Below are positions 56,004 to 64,000 of a stretch of 64,000 nt of DNA, piece after piece. How positions within the stretch are numbered: position 1 is the stretch's first letter; each line of letters opens with the position of its first letter. The notes below the pieces were generated by a model that was not told the DNA's origin, did not search any database, and was given only the letters and a program-made list of their open reading frames with translations. Position numbers and translations under genes: made by a program. The DNA is from Legionella qingyii (GTDB lineage: Bacteria > Pseudomonadota > Gammaproteobacteria > Legionellales > Legionellaceae), in NCBI RefSeq assembly GCF_003184185.1, contig NZ_QHJG01000012.1, positions 1,291-65,290 of the forward strand, given 5' to 3'.

Positions 56004-56066
56004 TGTATTACTCCTAAACAAATTGCATTCATAAAGCGGGAATATTAGTGTTAATTAGATAAAATT

Positions 56067-56495
56067 TCAATAAAATTCATTTTTTCCCACTAAAATTTGA
56101 TTAACTTCATTGCTGCAATCATCAATTTTTGGATGAAATTGTGGCGCGTAGAGATGTAATTCATCAATTAGTATATCTTCCAAACTAACCTGCAAATTTT
56201 CAGAAACAATACATTCGTAATGTTCTAATATCTGTTCTGCCCTTTCATCATTTCGACATACAGCAATCACAGTAATATTATCATACGGAAAATTAAATTC
56301 GTCCAGACAACGCTGGCATTGAATGGGTAACTGCCCCTTAACATGAAGATGAATTAAATAAAAATCTTCTTTAGCTTCAACATGATAAGTAACATCCAAC
56401 TGACAGGAAGAGGTAATATAATTAGGTAAGCGCTCACTCAGTGTCACCATTTTAGTTTGTTGGCCTTGTTTAACCATTTCTTGTAAGTGCAGCAT
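56067..56495 (-). CDS. yceD: YceD (DUF177) family protein
   Basis: YceD-family protein, linked in E. coli to 23S rRNA accumulation. The family signature LPIQCQRCLDEFNFPYD lies around residues 73-90, and the acidic ILIDELHLYAPQFHP near residue 120 is typical. Length 142 is slightly shorter than E. coli YceD. Its place upstream of rpmF is conserved across bacteria. Confidence 0.9.
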   Translation of the reverse strand: MLHLQEMVKQGQQTKMVTLSERLPNYITSSCQLDVTYHVEAKEDFYLIHLHVKGQLPIQCQRCLDEFNFPYDNITVIAVCRNDERAEQILEHYECIVSENLQVSLEDILIDELHLYAPQFHPKIDDCSNEVNQILVGKNEFY

Positions 56496-56539
56496 TATTG
56501 TCGTATCCTAAAGAGTTATATTTTTTTAATAATGTCATC

Positions 56540-56586
56540 AAAATCATAGCTGGGGTGTATCGCAGCGAAACCCCGGCTATGATTTT
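56540..56586. repeat. 47-nt hairpin in the yceD-mnmA gap
   Basis: AAAATCATAGC (56540-56550) and GCTATGATTTT (56576-56586) form a perfect 11-bp outer stem. GGGGT (56552-56556) and ACCCC (56570-56574) form an inner stem around GTATCGCAGCGAA. It lies 34 bp before the mnmA ATG in the divergent gap, where promoters for both genes should also be. Confidence 0.6.
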
Positions 56587-56619
56587 GAAACATAGAATAT
56601 TAAGCGGTATCTTAATTTT

Positions 56620-57705
56620 ATGAAAGCTAAAGTTATTGTTGGAATGTCTGGCGGCGTTGACTCATCCGTTGCAGCATGGTTATTGCAAGAAGCAGGTTAT
56701 CAAGTCGAAGGCTTGTTCATGAAGAACTGGGAACAAGACGATAAAGACGGATTCTGCCCCGCAGCCCAAGACCTTGCAGATGCTCAGGCCGTATGTAATC
56801 AATTACATATACCGCTGCATACTGTTAATTTTTCTGAAGAATATTGGCAAAGAGTGTTCACCCATTTTTTAAGTGAGTATGAAAAAGGGAGAACTCCTAA
56901 TCCTGACGTATTGTGCAATAAAGAAATCAAATTTAATGCTTTCTTAAACCATGCATTAACACTTGGAGCTGACTATATTGCAACAGGCCATTATGCTAAA
57001 AATAAAATAGCAGGAGAAGTAGGATTTTTATACAAAGCGAAAGATCGTGATAAAGACCAAACCTATTTCCTTCATGCGGTAGATCCTAAAGCTTTAGCAA
57101 AAACCCTATTTCCAATTGGCGATTATACAAAACCAGAAATTAGAGCGTTCGCTAAAAATTTGGGTTTAGTTACTCAAGCAAAAAAAGATTCAACTGGAAT
57201 TTGTTTTATTGGTGAAAAACGTTTTAAATCTTTTCTAAAAGAGTTCATTCTGGCTAGACCTGGTGAAATCAAAAGCACTGATGGCAAAGTTCTAGGATCA
57301 CATGATGGATTAATGTTTTACACTTTAGGTCAACGCCAGGGGCTGGGTATTGGTGGTTTACAAAACTCAACCGATGATCCTTGGTATGTGGTCGATAAAG
57401 AAGTATCTACTAACACTTTATATGTGGCTCAAGGCAGTCAACATCCCATGCTCTATGCACAAGGACTGATTTGTAGCCCAATTCATTGGTTAGCTGATTG
57501 TAAGGATAATTTGCCACTTACCTGTTACGCCAAAACACGATACAGACAAGCAGAACAAGGCTGCATCATTTCACCTCTGAATGATAATCAGCATTATGTG
57601 ATGTTTTCAAATCCACAAAGAGCAGTTACCCCAGGACAATATGTAGTTTTTTATGATAAAAACCAATGTCTGGGTGGTGCTACAATTGAACAAATTATTC
57701 GATAA
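56620..57705 (+). CDS. mnmA: tRNA-specific 2-thiouridylase MnmA
   Basis: Thiolates U34 of Glu, Gln and Lys tRNAs. The PP-loop [15 protein letters not shown] is at residues 8-22. Catalytic cysteines are in [12 protein letters not shown] near residue 102 and in [12 protein letters not shown] near 200. [12 protein letters not shown] follows. Length 361 is normal. Ribosome binding site is weak. erpA follows 36 bp after its stop. Confidence 0.96.
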   Translation: MKAKVIVGMSGGVDSSVAAWLLQEAGYQVEGLFMKNWEQDDKDGFCPAAQDLADAQAVCNQLHIPLHTVNFSEEYWQRVFTHFLSEYEKGRTPNPDVLCNKEIKFNAFLNHALTLGADYIATGHYAKNKIAGEVGFLYKAKDRDKDQTYFLHAVDPKALAKTLFPIGDYTKPEIRAFAKNLGLVTQAKKDSTGICFIGEKRFKSFLKEFILARPGEIKSTDGKVLGSHDGLMFYTLGQRQGLGIGGLQNSTDDPWYVVDKEVSTNTLYVAQGSQHPMLYAQGLICSPIHWLADCKDNLPLTCYAKTRYRQAEQGCIISPLNDNQHYVMFSNPQRAVTPGQYVVFYDKNQCLGGATIEQIIR

Positions 57706-57741
57706 TTGCATTATAATTTATATGATACAACGGGAGTTAAA

Positions 57742-58134
57742 ATGGCTGCTATTGATATATCCCCTACTGCCAGCAACATCCACTTCTCTGTTAGTGCAGC
57801 AGATAAAGTGGCAGAGCTAATAAAAGAAGAAGATAATTTAAACTTGAATCTCCGCGTCTCAATTACAGGTGGAGGCTGTTCTGGGTTCCAGTATGGATTT
57901 AGTTTTGATGAAGAAATCAACGAAGATGATACTGTAGTTGTTCAGCAATGTTCAGATGGTGTCTCCTCAGTAAAACTTCTAGTTGACTCAATGAGTTATC
58001 AATATTTGCATGATGCTGAAATTGATTATGTCCAAGGCATTCAAGGTGAGCAGTTTGTCATTCGTAATCCAAACGCAAAAACTACTTGCGGATGCGGTTC
58101 ATCATTTAGTATTGATGATGAGGATGATTATTAA
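57742..58134 (+). CDS. erpA: Iron-sulfur cluster insertion protein ErpA
   Basis: A-type carrier for Fe-S clusters. The three cysteine ligands are in [11 protein letters not shown] and [25 protein letters not shown] matches ErpA best. The start at ATG 57742 has GGAG 7 nt upstream; an upstream TTG-started frame is rejected. Length 130 with an acidic tail (DDEDDY). It is just downstream of mnmA, whose partner pathway also needs sulfur relay. Confidence 0.9.
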   Translation: MAAIDISPTASNIHFSVSAADKVAELIKEEDNLNLNLRVSITGGGCSGFQYGFSFDEEINEDDTVVVQQCSDGVSSVKLLVDSMSYQYLHDAEIDYVQGIQGEQFVIRNPNAKTTCGCGSSFSIDDEDDY

Positions 58135-58160
58135 TTAATAATACTCAGTATCATTTTGGC

Positions 58161-58192
58161 GTAACGAAGCAAAATATATTTTGCCTCGTTAC
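58161..58192. terminator. Bidirectional terminator between erpA and the L,D-transpeptidase gene
   Basis: GTAACGA (58161-58167) and TCGTTAC (58186-58192) bracket the perfect palindrome GCAAAATATATTTTGC (58169-58184). It lies between convergent genes. AT-rich inner arms make it a plausible terminator in both directions. Confidence 0.65.
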
Positions 58193-58206
58193 CTGCGCTT
58201 GCAGAA

Positions 58207-58680
58207 TCAGTAAGGTTTAACAACAACCTTAGTTCCTATTTTAATAAAATTTTTGCTTAGCCATTTAGCATCAGCTGGATGTACCCGAATACAGCCATGG
58301 CTCGCATTATAATTAGGGACTTCATAAGAACCGTGTACTGCATAATATTTAGTAAAGAACATACAATATGGCATTGGCGAGCCACCGCGTCCTACAGGAT
58401 AACGACTCGAAACACATCCAGGTCCTCCCTTACTCCATACTGTAAAAACACCACTTGGTGTTTTACATCCCCTATGGATGTCCGGGCAATATTTTTTACC
58501 ACCAGATCCTTTTCCTATACGCACAACTTTGCCATTTGAATCTATAGCCTTCCATGTCAAGGTATTGGGATTGAAAACAAAGGTGTTTGCTAAAGCAGCG
58601 GAAGAACAAAAAAGAAAAGCAAATAGAGGAATAAATAAAAAATAAACTAATGATAATAAAATAGAACTTTGTTTTTCCAT
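58207..58680 (-). CDS. EnhA-like L,D-transpeptidase (YkuD)
   Basis: YkuD-fold L,D-transpeptidase. The active site HGSYEVPNYNASHGCIRV near the C-terminus contains the nucleophilic cysteine. An N-terminal signal anchor (hydrophobic about residues 5-30, then ALA) directs it to the periplasm. Legionella EnhA-family enhanced-entry proteins have the same domain. ATG 58680 has AGGA 7 nt upstream; an ATG 30 bp earlier is also possible. It has four extra cysteines (CPDIHRGCK, PGCVS, PYCM), which suggests disulfides. Targets may be cell-wall crosslinks or lipoprotein anchoring. Confidence 0.82.
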   Translation of the reverse strand: MEKQSSILLSLVYFLFIPLFAFLFCSSAALANTFVFNPNTLTWKAIDSNGKVVRIGKGSGGKKYCPDIHRGCKTPSGVFTVWSKGGPGCVSSRYPVGRGGSPMPYCMFFTKYYAVHGSYEVPNYNASHGCIRVHPADAKWLSKNFIKIGTKVVVKPY

Positions 58681-58811
58681 AATATTTCCTAATGATTTAT
58701 CCATCTTCACCTTAATTCTAGTTCATTATTTAATCAATACAAATTATTTTTAAGCAAAGTAGAATTATTTGTTCTACTATTTAATGGAGGGATATTAATA
58801 GGTATTCAATC

Positions 58812-59243
58812 ATGAATAAAAATTTGCTTACAGGATTGTACATTTTGTTAGGTAGTACATTTATTTCTTTCACAATAAATGCTGAAGATACATCCAGTAG
58901 TACTAGTGCCGGAGATGTCTCTTCCAATAATAATACATCTAATAATCCAATTGATATATCAAAAGACAGTTGGTTAAAATCAGTTACCCCATTATTGCCT
59001 GATCTCATCTGCAAAGGATTTGAAAATGATCCTCAGCTAAAAAAGCGGCTTGATGAAATCAAAATGACTTATGAACAATGTGCTGCAAAGATTCCAGATA
59101 GCGTCAGTAAATGTCAGCAAGAACTTTATAGTACTATTCCTGATAAAATCAACAGTGATAATGCTGGGATTTGGGGAAAAGCGCTTGGAGAATGTATTGG
59201 TAAAGATTTTGCGATAAAATACCTAATTCCCAAAAGCCAATAG
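58812..59243 (+). CDS. Secreted hypothetical protein
   Basis: A signal peptide covers residues 1 to about 24 (ending INA). A Ser/Asn/Thr-rich linker follows (TSSSTSAGDVSSNNN), then a compact helical domain with four cysteines (LICKGF, EQCAAK, VSKCQQ, GECIGKDFAIKYL) likely forming disulfides. I recognise the general style of small Legionella periplasmic or type II-secreted proteins, but no named family. Length 143. It ends at an inverted repeat facing dnaQ. Confidence 0.6.
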   Translation: MNKNLLTGLYILLGSTFISFTINAEDTSSSTSAGDVSSNNNTSNNPIDISKDSWLKSVTPLLPDLICKGFENDPQLKKRLDEIKMTYEQCAAKIPDSVSKCQQELYSTIPDKINSDNAGIWGKALGECIGKDFAIKYLIPKSQ

Positions 59244-59268
59244 AAATTAAAATAAATAAAGAATGATG

Positions 59269-59297
59269 GATACCTGGTCCTAATTGGACCTAGTATC
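59269..59297. terminator. Inverted repeat between convergent genes
   Basis: GATACCTGGTCC (59269-59280) pairs with GGACCTAGTATC (59286-59297), 12 bp with two mismatches and a 5-nt loop. It lies 26 bp past one stop and 20 bp before the other gene's end. A probable bidirectional terminator. Confidence 0.55.
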
Positions 59298-59316
59298 TGT
59301 CAGTTTATTATATTTA

Positions 59317-60018
59317 TCAGTTTTGATCCCAATGATTAACTCCTGATTTCTTACTCAGAAACTCAACAAAAGCTTTATGAAGTTCAAGTTCCTCTGGTTC
59401 TGCAGGTAAAACAACAGGATTTTCTAATTGAAGTACAGCAATTTCTTGAGTTTTGACTTTGGCATGAATGGAAGATTCTTCAACTTCTGCAAATAAACTG
59501 GTTTGACCGCCAGTCATTGCCAGATAAACATATGCCAGGATCTCCGCATCCAGCAAAGCACCATGAAGTTCACGGTTAAAGTGATCTATGCCGAATCGTT
59601 TGCATAAAGCATCTAAACTATTTCGCTGTCCAGGATATTTTTCACGTGCCAAAACTAATGTATCAACAATATTACAATAATCCTCAAGTTTTTTGTTCCA
59701 TTTAATCAGCTTTAGCTCTGAATTTAAAAATCCAACATCGAAAGGGGCATTATGAATTATTAATTCAGCCCCAACAATAAACTGCCAAAACTCTTCAGCT
59801 TTTTCTTCAAATAGTGGTTTGTCTTGCAAAAACTCATCACTTATTCCATGAACACGAAAAGCACCCTCATCAACCTGTCGCTGAGGATTGAGATAAACAT
59901 GGAAATGTTTCCCAGTTAATTTTCTTTCAACTAACTCCACACAGCCTATCTCGATGACACGATGTCCGTGCTCTGGCCCTATACCAGTAGTTTCTGTATC
60001 TAAAATAATCTGACGCAT
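59317..60018 (-). CDS. dnaQ: DNA polymerase III epsilon subunit (proofreading)
   Basis: 3'-5' proofreading exonuclease of the replicative polymerase. Metal-binding residues are in ILDTETTG (Asp7, Glu9), NAPFDVGFLN and HGALLDAEILAYVYL near residue 160. Length 233. The C-terminal part contacts the alpha subunit. It follows rnhA by 3 bp, the common rnhA-dnaQ pairing (here co-directional). Confidence 0.95.
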   Translation of the reverse strand: MRQIILDTETTGIGPEHGHRVIEIGCVELVERKLTGKHFHVYLNPQRQVDEGAFRVHGISDEFLQDKPLFEEKAEEFWQFIVGAELIIHNAPFDVGFLNSELKLIKWNKKLEDYCNIVDTLVLAREKYPGQRNSLDALCKRFGIDHFNRELHGALLDAEILAYVYLAMTGGQTSLFAEVEESSIHAKVKTQEIAVLQLENPVVLPAEPEELELHKAFVEFLSKKSGVNHWDQN

Positions 60019-60021
60019 CTT

Positions 60022-60456
60022 TTACTCGCTTAATTCTTCAATCGCCTGATTTGCCAAAGCATCTACCAAATCATTTTCTACATGACCAGAATGCCCTTTT
60101 ACCCAATGCCATTTTATTTGGTGACGAGAAGCTAATATATCTAATATTTTCCAAAGATCTGCATTCTTGACAGGCTCCTTTTTGGAGTTTCGCCAACCCT
60201 TTATTTTCCAGTTAGGCAGCCACTCAGTCATTCCTTGTCTTAGATATTGCGAATCGGTATACAGATCAACTGAACAGGGGCGCTTTAAGGCTTCCAAGCC
60301 TTTAATTGCGGCCATAAGCTCCATGCGATTATTTGTAGTATGCGCTTCCCCACCATATAAGGTTTTTTCTTGTCCTTTATAACGAAGCAAAACACCCCAA
60401 CCACCCGGCCCTGGGTTTCCTTTACATGCTCCATCGGTATAAATTTCAATAGTCAC
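60022..60456 (-). CDS. rnhA: Ribonuclease HI
   Basis: Degrades RNA in RNA-DNA hybrids. [16 protein letters not shown] opens the protein with the first Asp at residue 8; [18 protein letters not shown] supplies the Glu, and [12 protein letters not shown] the second Asp. A basic [18 protein letters not shown] handle segment is present. Starts at GTG with AGGA upstream. Length 144 is normal. Confidence 0.96.
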   Translation of the reverse strand: MTIEIYTDGACKGNPGPGGWGVLLRYKGQEKTLYGGEAHTTNNRMELMAAIKGLEALKRPCSVDLYTDSQYLRQGMTEWLPNWKIKGWRNSKKEPVKNADLWKILDILASRHQIKWHWVKGHSGHVENDLVDALANQAIEELSE

Positions 60457-60464
60457 TTTTATTC

Positions 60465-61994
60465 CTAATCTTTATTCCATAAATGGAAAAATGGAGTAAC
60501 AAATTTATCATTTAGGATTTGCTGCTTGATTATAGCAATGTCAGGCGCGAAATATCGATCGGTATCATAAGCGGCTACATGGGAACGAATCTGCTGATAA
60601 ATTTCTTCTAATAATACTGATGATTTTAATGGTTTATGAAATTCAAATCCCTGTGCCGCCGCTAATAATTCAATAGCTAAAATCGTTGCAGTATTATCAT
60701 TCATTTCATGTAAACGACGTGCAGCACTGGTTGCCATGGATACATGATCTTCTTGATTTGCGGAAGTTGGAAGACTATCTACTGAGTGTGGGTGAGCTAG
60801 TGCTTTATTTTCACTTGCACAGGCAGCTGCCGTAACATGGGCAATCATAAATCCCGAATTTAAACCACTTTCTTTAGTTAAAAATGCAGGTAATCTGCTG
60901 AAATTTTTATCAATTAGTAATGCAATACGTCGTTCAGCACTCGCTCCTATCTCAGCTATAGCCAAAGCAAGATTATCAGCCGCCATAGCAACTATTTCCC
61001 CGTGGAAATTACCTCCTGAAATTATTTGCTCTTGCTCGCTAAACACAAGCGGATTATCAGAAATCGCATTAACTTCAACCTCTAACGTCTCTCTTACAAA
61101 TCGTATTTGATGCATTATTGCTCCCATAATTTGGGGTTGGCATCTTAACGAATAAGGATCTTGAACACGAGAGCAATGGCGATGGGCCTCGCGAATCTCG
61201 CTTCCAGCTAATAACTCCCTATAATATGCTGCAACATTTCTCTGTGCCTCATGTCCTCGTACTTTTTGAATGCGATCGTCAAATGGCACATCACTACCAT
61301 TAGCCGCATCAACGGATAAAGCCCCAGCAATAAGTGCCGTTTCAAATAACTTTTCTGTCGTAAATAAAGCATTTAAAGCAATTGCAGTAGAGGTTTGCAG
61401 TCCATTAAGCAAAGCAAGACCCTCTTTAGCCTCTAATTCAATTGGTTTTAAACCCGCAATGTTTAATCCTTCAAGTGCGCTGATGACTATTCCTTGATAT
61501 CGCACATCCCCCACACCCAGTAAAGGTAAAGATAAATGGGCTAAAGGAGCCAAATCGCCAGAAGCACCTACTGATCCTTTTGCTGGAATGCAAGGATATA
61601 CTTTATGATTAAATAAAGAGATTAATGCTTCAATCAGCTCTAGACGAACTCCGGAATATCCTTGAGCTAGATTATTTATTTTAAGCAATAATATTAAAGC
61701 AACAATTTCATCTGATAATAGTTTCCCTGTGCCACAAGCATGAGAAAGTACGATATTTCGTTGCAATTGTTTCAGATTTTCTTCTGAAATTGTCTGATTT
61801 GCTAAAGACCCAAAACCAGTATTGATGCCATATACCGTTTTTTTGTCGAGAATTACTTTTTTAACTGTTTGATGTGATGCATGAATCCGCTCAAATGCCT
61901 CTTTAGCAAGAACACAAGTTAATTGTTTTGCTAAAATCTCTTTGATTGAATGCAAGTTCAATTCACCTGGTTGAAGAATAAAAGACTCTTGCAT
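60465..61994 (-). CDS. hutH: Histidine ammonia-lyase
   Basis: First enzyme of histidine breakdown, making urocanate. The Ala-Ser-Gly that forms the MIO cofactor is in [17 protein letters not shown] at about residues 144-146. [11 protein letters not shown] and the C-terminal SADQEDHVSM-type ANQEDHVSM are conserved. Length 509 is normal. AAGGAGG lies before the ATG. It lies downstream of hutU and only 8 bp before rnhA, so the four genes may form one operon. No hutI or hutG is in view. Confidence 0.96.
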   Translation of the reverse strand: MQESFILQPGELNLHSIKEILAKQLTCVLAKEAFERIHASHQTVKKVILDKKTVYGINTGFGSLANQTISEENLKQLQRNIVLSHACGTGKLLSDEIVALILLLKINNLAQGYSGVRLELIEALISLFNHKVYPCIPAKGSVGASGDLAPLAHLSLPLLGVGDVRYQGIVISALEGLNIAGLKPIELEAKEGLALLNGLQTSTAIALNALFTTEKLFETALIAGALSVDAANGSDVPFDDRIQKVRGHEAQRNVAAYYRELLAGSEIREAHRHCSRVQDPYSLRCQPQIMGAIMHQIRFVRETLEVEVNAISDNPLVFSEQEQIISGGNFHGEIVAMAADNLALAIAEIGASAERRIALLIDKNFSRLPAFLTKESGLNSGFMIAHVTAAACASENKALAHPHSVDSLPTSANQEDHVSMATSAARRLHEMNDNTATILAIELLAAAQGFEFHKPLKSSVLLEEIYQQIRSHVAAYDTDRYFAPDIAIIKQQILNDKFVTPFFHLWNKD

Positions 61995-62016
61995 TAATTT
62001 ACCTCCTTAAAAATAG

Positions 62017-62083
62017 GTTGGGTTTTTGCCCCATCCAGAGTACACAACTCAAACTAAGATCTTTTATTGGGACAAAACCCAAC
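62017..62083. repeat. Hairpin between hutU and hutH
   Basis: GTTGGGTTTT (62017-62026) pairs perfectly with AAAACCCAAC (62074-62083), with extra inner pairing TGCCCC/GGGACA. It lies in the 101-bp gap on the hut transcript. It may be an attenuator or a dispersed repeat of the TTGGG/CCCAA kind. Confidence 0.55.
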
Positions 62084-62095
62084 TACGAATCTATT

Positions 62096-63760
62096 CTAGG
62101 ATTCCATAGGTAACCAAAGTGAGTTTTCCTTAGCGCATTTTTTTGCAAGCTCATACCCGGCATCTGCATGCCGCATCACTCCGGTTGCAGGATCATTATG
62201 AAGTACTCTTGCAAGGCGTTGTGCGGCTTTTTCAGTGCCATCAGCAACAATCACAACACCTGCATGTTGTGAAAATCCCATACCTACTCCACCACCATGA
62301 TGGATGCTAACCCAGGTAGCACCACTTGCACAATTTAATAACGCATTAAGTAATGGCCAGTCAGAAACGGCATCACTTCCATCCATCATACCCTCAGTTT
62401 CGCGATTAGGGCTTGCTACTGAACCTGAGTCCAAATGATCCCGCCCGATTACAATAGGAGCTTTGACGTCACCATTGCGAACCATTTCATTAAAAGCTAA
62501 AGCTAAACGGGCTCGGTCTTTTAATCCAACCCAGCATATCCGTGCAGGTAAACCCTGAAATGCAATTTTCTTCTTCGCCATATCCAGCCAATTATGCAGA
62601 TGTTTATTGTCTGGAATTAATTTTTTAACCATTTCATCGGTGGCATAAATATCTTCAGGATCTCCTGATAAAGCAACCCACCTAAACGGTCCAATACCTT
62701 CACAAAATAAAGGTCGAATGTACGCAGGAACAAAACCTTCAAATTTAAAGGCGTCTTTTTCTCCTGCTTCAAAAGCCATTTGCCTTATATTATTGCCATA
62801 ATCAAAAACAGGAATTCCTCTTTTTTGAAATTCAAGCATTGCATGAACCTGTAGGGCCATGGATTTTTTCGCTGCAGCAACAACCTCTTCAGGTGCAGTC
62901 TTACGCATTTTTGTTGCTTGCTCTAATGTCCATCCCGCAGGAAGATATCCGTTTAAAGGATCATGAGCGCTGGTTTGGTCGGTGACTAAGGCGGGAGAAG
63001 CTCCTCGTTGAATCAACTGTGGAAAAATTTCAGCAGCATTTCCTAAAACAGCAACTGATAGAGGACTTTTCTTTTGACAGGATTCATTTATCCAGGCTAA
63101 AGCTTCATCTAAATCTGTTGTATAACAATCCAAGTATTTTGTATTAATGCGTTTTTCTATTCGTGACATATCACATTCAACGGCTAAAACACTCGCGCCT
63201 GCCATCGTACCCGCTAAAGTTTGCGCTCCTCCCATTCCTCCTAAGCCACCAGTTAATATCCAACGTCCTTCCAAACTCCCCTCGTAGTGTTTTTGAGCTG
63301 CAGACACAAAAGTTTCATAAGTCCCTTGAACAATACCTTGTGAACCTATATAAATCCAGCTTCCGGCAGTCATCTGGCCATACATCATCAAACCTTTTTT
63401 ATCTAATTCATTAAAATGTTCCCAAGTAGCCCAGCGCGGAACCAGATTAGAATTAGCAATAAGGACACGAGGAGCATCCTCATGAGTGGTAAAAACACCA
63501 ACAGGTTTTCCTGATTGAATTAATAGCGTCTGCTGATCATTTAATGTTTTTAGTACTTCTACAATTTTATTAAAGCATTCCCAATTGCGGGCAGCCTTCC
63601 CCAAACCACCATAAACGATTAGAGAATCTGGATCTTCTGCTACATTTGGATCAAGATTATTGCACAACATACGAAGTGCTGCTTCAGTAAGCCAACTTTT
63701 AGCTTGTTTTTCGCTGCCTTGACTTGCTCTAATTACACGCTTTGTCTTAAATTCTTCCAT
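62096..63760 (-). CDS. hutU: Urocanate hydratase
   Basis: Second enzyme of histidine breakdown, converting urocanate to imidazolonepropionate with tightly bound [42 protein letters not shown] (cofactor), [14 protein letters not shown] and the catalytic region [18 protein letters not shown] are conserved. The ATG at 63760 has GGAG upstream; a frame 39 bp longer is rejected. Length 554. It begins the hutU-hutH unit. Confidence 0.96.
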   Translation of the reverse strand: MEEFKTKRVIRASQGSEKQAKSWLTEAALRMLCNNLDPNVAEDPDSLIVYGGLGKAARNWECFNKIVEVLKTLNDQQTLLIQSGKPVGVFTTHEDAPRVLIANSNLVPRWATWEHFNELDKKGLMMYGQMTAGSWIYIGSQGIVQGTYETFVSAAQKHYEGSLEGRWILTGGLGGMGGAQTLAGTMAGASVLAVECDMSRIEKRINTKYLDCYTTDLDEALAWINESCQKKSPLSVAVLGNAAEIFPQLIQRGASPALVTDQTSAHDPLNGYLPAGWTLEQATKMRKTAPEEVVAAAKKSMALQVHAMLEFQKRGIPVFDYGNNIRQMAFEAGEKDAFKFEGFVPAYIRPLFCEGIGPFRWVALSGDPEDIYATDEMVKKLIPDNKHLHNWLDMAKKKIAFQGLPARICWVGLKDRARLALAFNEMVRNGDVKAPIVIGRDHLDSGSVASPNRETEGMMDGSDAVSDWPLLNALLNCASGATWVSIHHGGGVGMGFSQHAGVVIVADGTEKAAQRLARVLHNDPATGVMRHADAGYELAKKCAKENSLWLPMES

Positions 63761-64000
63761 TAAAAATTCTCCATAGCGAACTAAAAATAGAAGCATCATA
63801 CACCAGAGCTTTTTCAGAGCATAGATATCAATTTTGATAACTGGATGTAAGCGATATATCCTTTTGACTCTTTTATGAATATTCTATAATAATCGTGCAA
63901 CCTGATCTCAGTAACGACAATTTTAACTCAACATGTCCTATAAGAAAACAGATTGTCTATGCTAGACTACATTACTATGTTATAATTGGTCCATGTTTAC
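63761..64000. other. Intergenic right edge
   Basis: About 240 bp after the hutU start with no gene. TTGACT at 63864-63869 followed by TATAAT at 63885-63890 (15-nt spacer) could be a rightward promoter for a gene beyond the window. Leftward hutU control must also lie here. Confidence 0.4.
63864..63890 (+). promoter_or_regulatory. Possible rightward promoter at the right edge
   Basis: TTGACT (63864-63869) and a perfect TATAAT (63885-63890) are spaced 15 nt, shorter than the usual 17. It points away from hutU to a gene that would start beyond 64000. Confidence 0.3.

Noticed and set aside
1..64000. Search for tRNA, rRNA, CRISPR arrays, prophage or transposase genes
   Set aside because: By eye I found no cloverleaf, no regularly spaced repeat array, and no integrase or transposase. 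Covariance-model search would be needed to exclude small RNAs.

Overview
The window is AT-rich chromosomal DNA from a gammaproteobacterium, almost certainly a Legionella species. Three markers point to the genus: a VpdC-like patatin phospholipase (15279-17936), a protein joining an F-box to a choline-kinase fold that matches the LicA/Lpg1408 type (36704-37900), and an EnhA-like L,D-transpeptidase (58207-58680). As I remember it, the order gyrA-serC-aroA-cmk-rpsA-lapA-lapB-aminotransferase-pyrF-vpdC also matches the L. pneumophila chromosome. I cannot name the species. I see no rRNA, tRNA, CRISPR array, intact insertion sequence or prophage.

Layout. 1-470 has no convincing gene and holds two inverted repeats. 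471-5421 (minus) carries rnm/yciV, yciO, trpS, scpA, scpB and rluB. 5578-9641 (plus) carries phoH, ybeY, corC and the two-component pair cpxR-cpxA. A multi-pass membrane protein of unknown function follows, then the nucleoside salvage set cdd, purine nucleoside phosphorylase, deoC (10634-12653) and a lipoprotein. 13285-26619 (minus) runs from gyrA-serC-aroA-cmk-rpsA through lapAB, an aminotransferase, pyrF, vpdC and a pseudopilin to ubiC-ubiA. gltA reads rightward from near gyrA. glpK and glpD diverge from one short gap, and glpD overlaps a thioredoxin gene tail to tail.

36704-43670 is the most accessory-looking part: the F-box/kinase protein, an MdfA-type efflux pump, an exported acetamidase-family enzyme with a small secreted protein and an OprB-type porin, then an unrecognised protein closed by a strong bidirectional terminator. 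43726-56495 (minus) has an MFS transporter, anmK, tatD, pilZ, holB, tmk, mltG and the fatty acid cluster rpmF-plsX-fabH-fabD-fabG-acpP-fabF. mnmA and erpA read rightward. The window ends with an L,D-transpeptidase, a small secreted protein, and hutU-hutH-rnhA-dnaQ (minus).

Many start sites needed trimming. gyrA, glpK, glpD, rpsA, rpmF, erpA, hutU, fabG, trpS, yciO and fabF are given at starts chosen from family N-termini and ribosome binding sites. fabF then begins at TTG just after a hairpin that separates it from acpP. Intergenic hairpins with CCTGGG/CCCGGG-type arms recur through the window and look like a dispersed repeat family. No clearly new multi-gene system is visible. The best leads are the F-box/kinase protein, the exported amidase-porin cluster with a palindromic operator candidate, two unrecognised candidate effectors, and hairpins at regulatory positions in fab, hut and mnmA.
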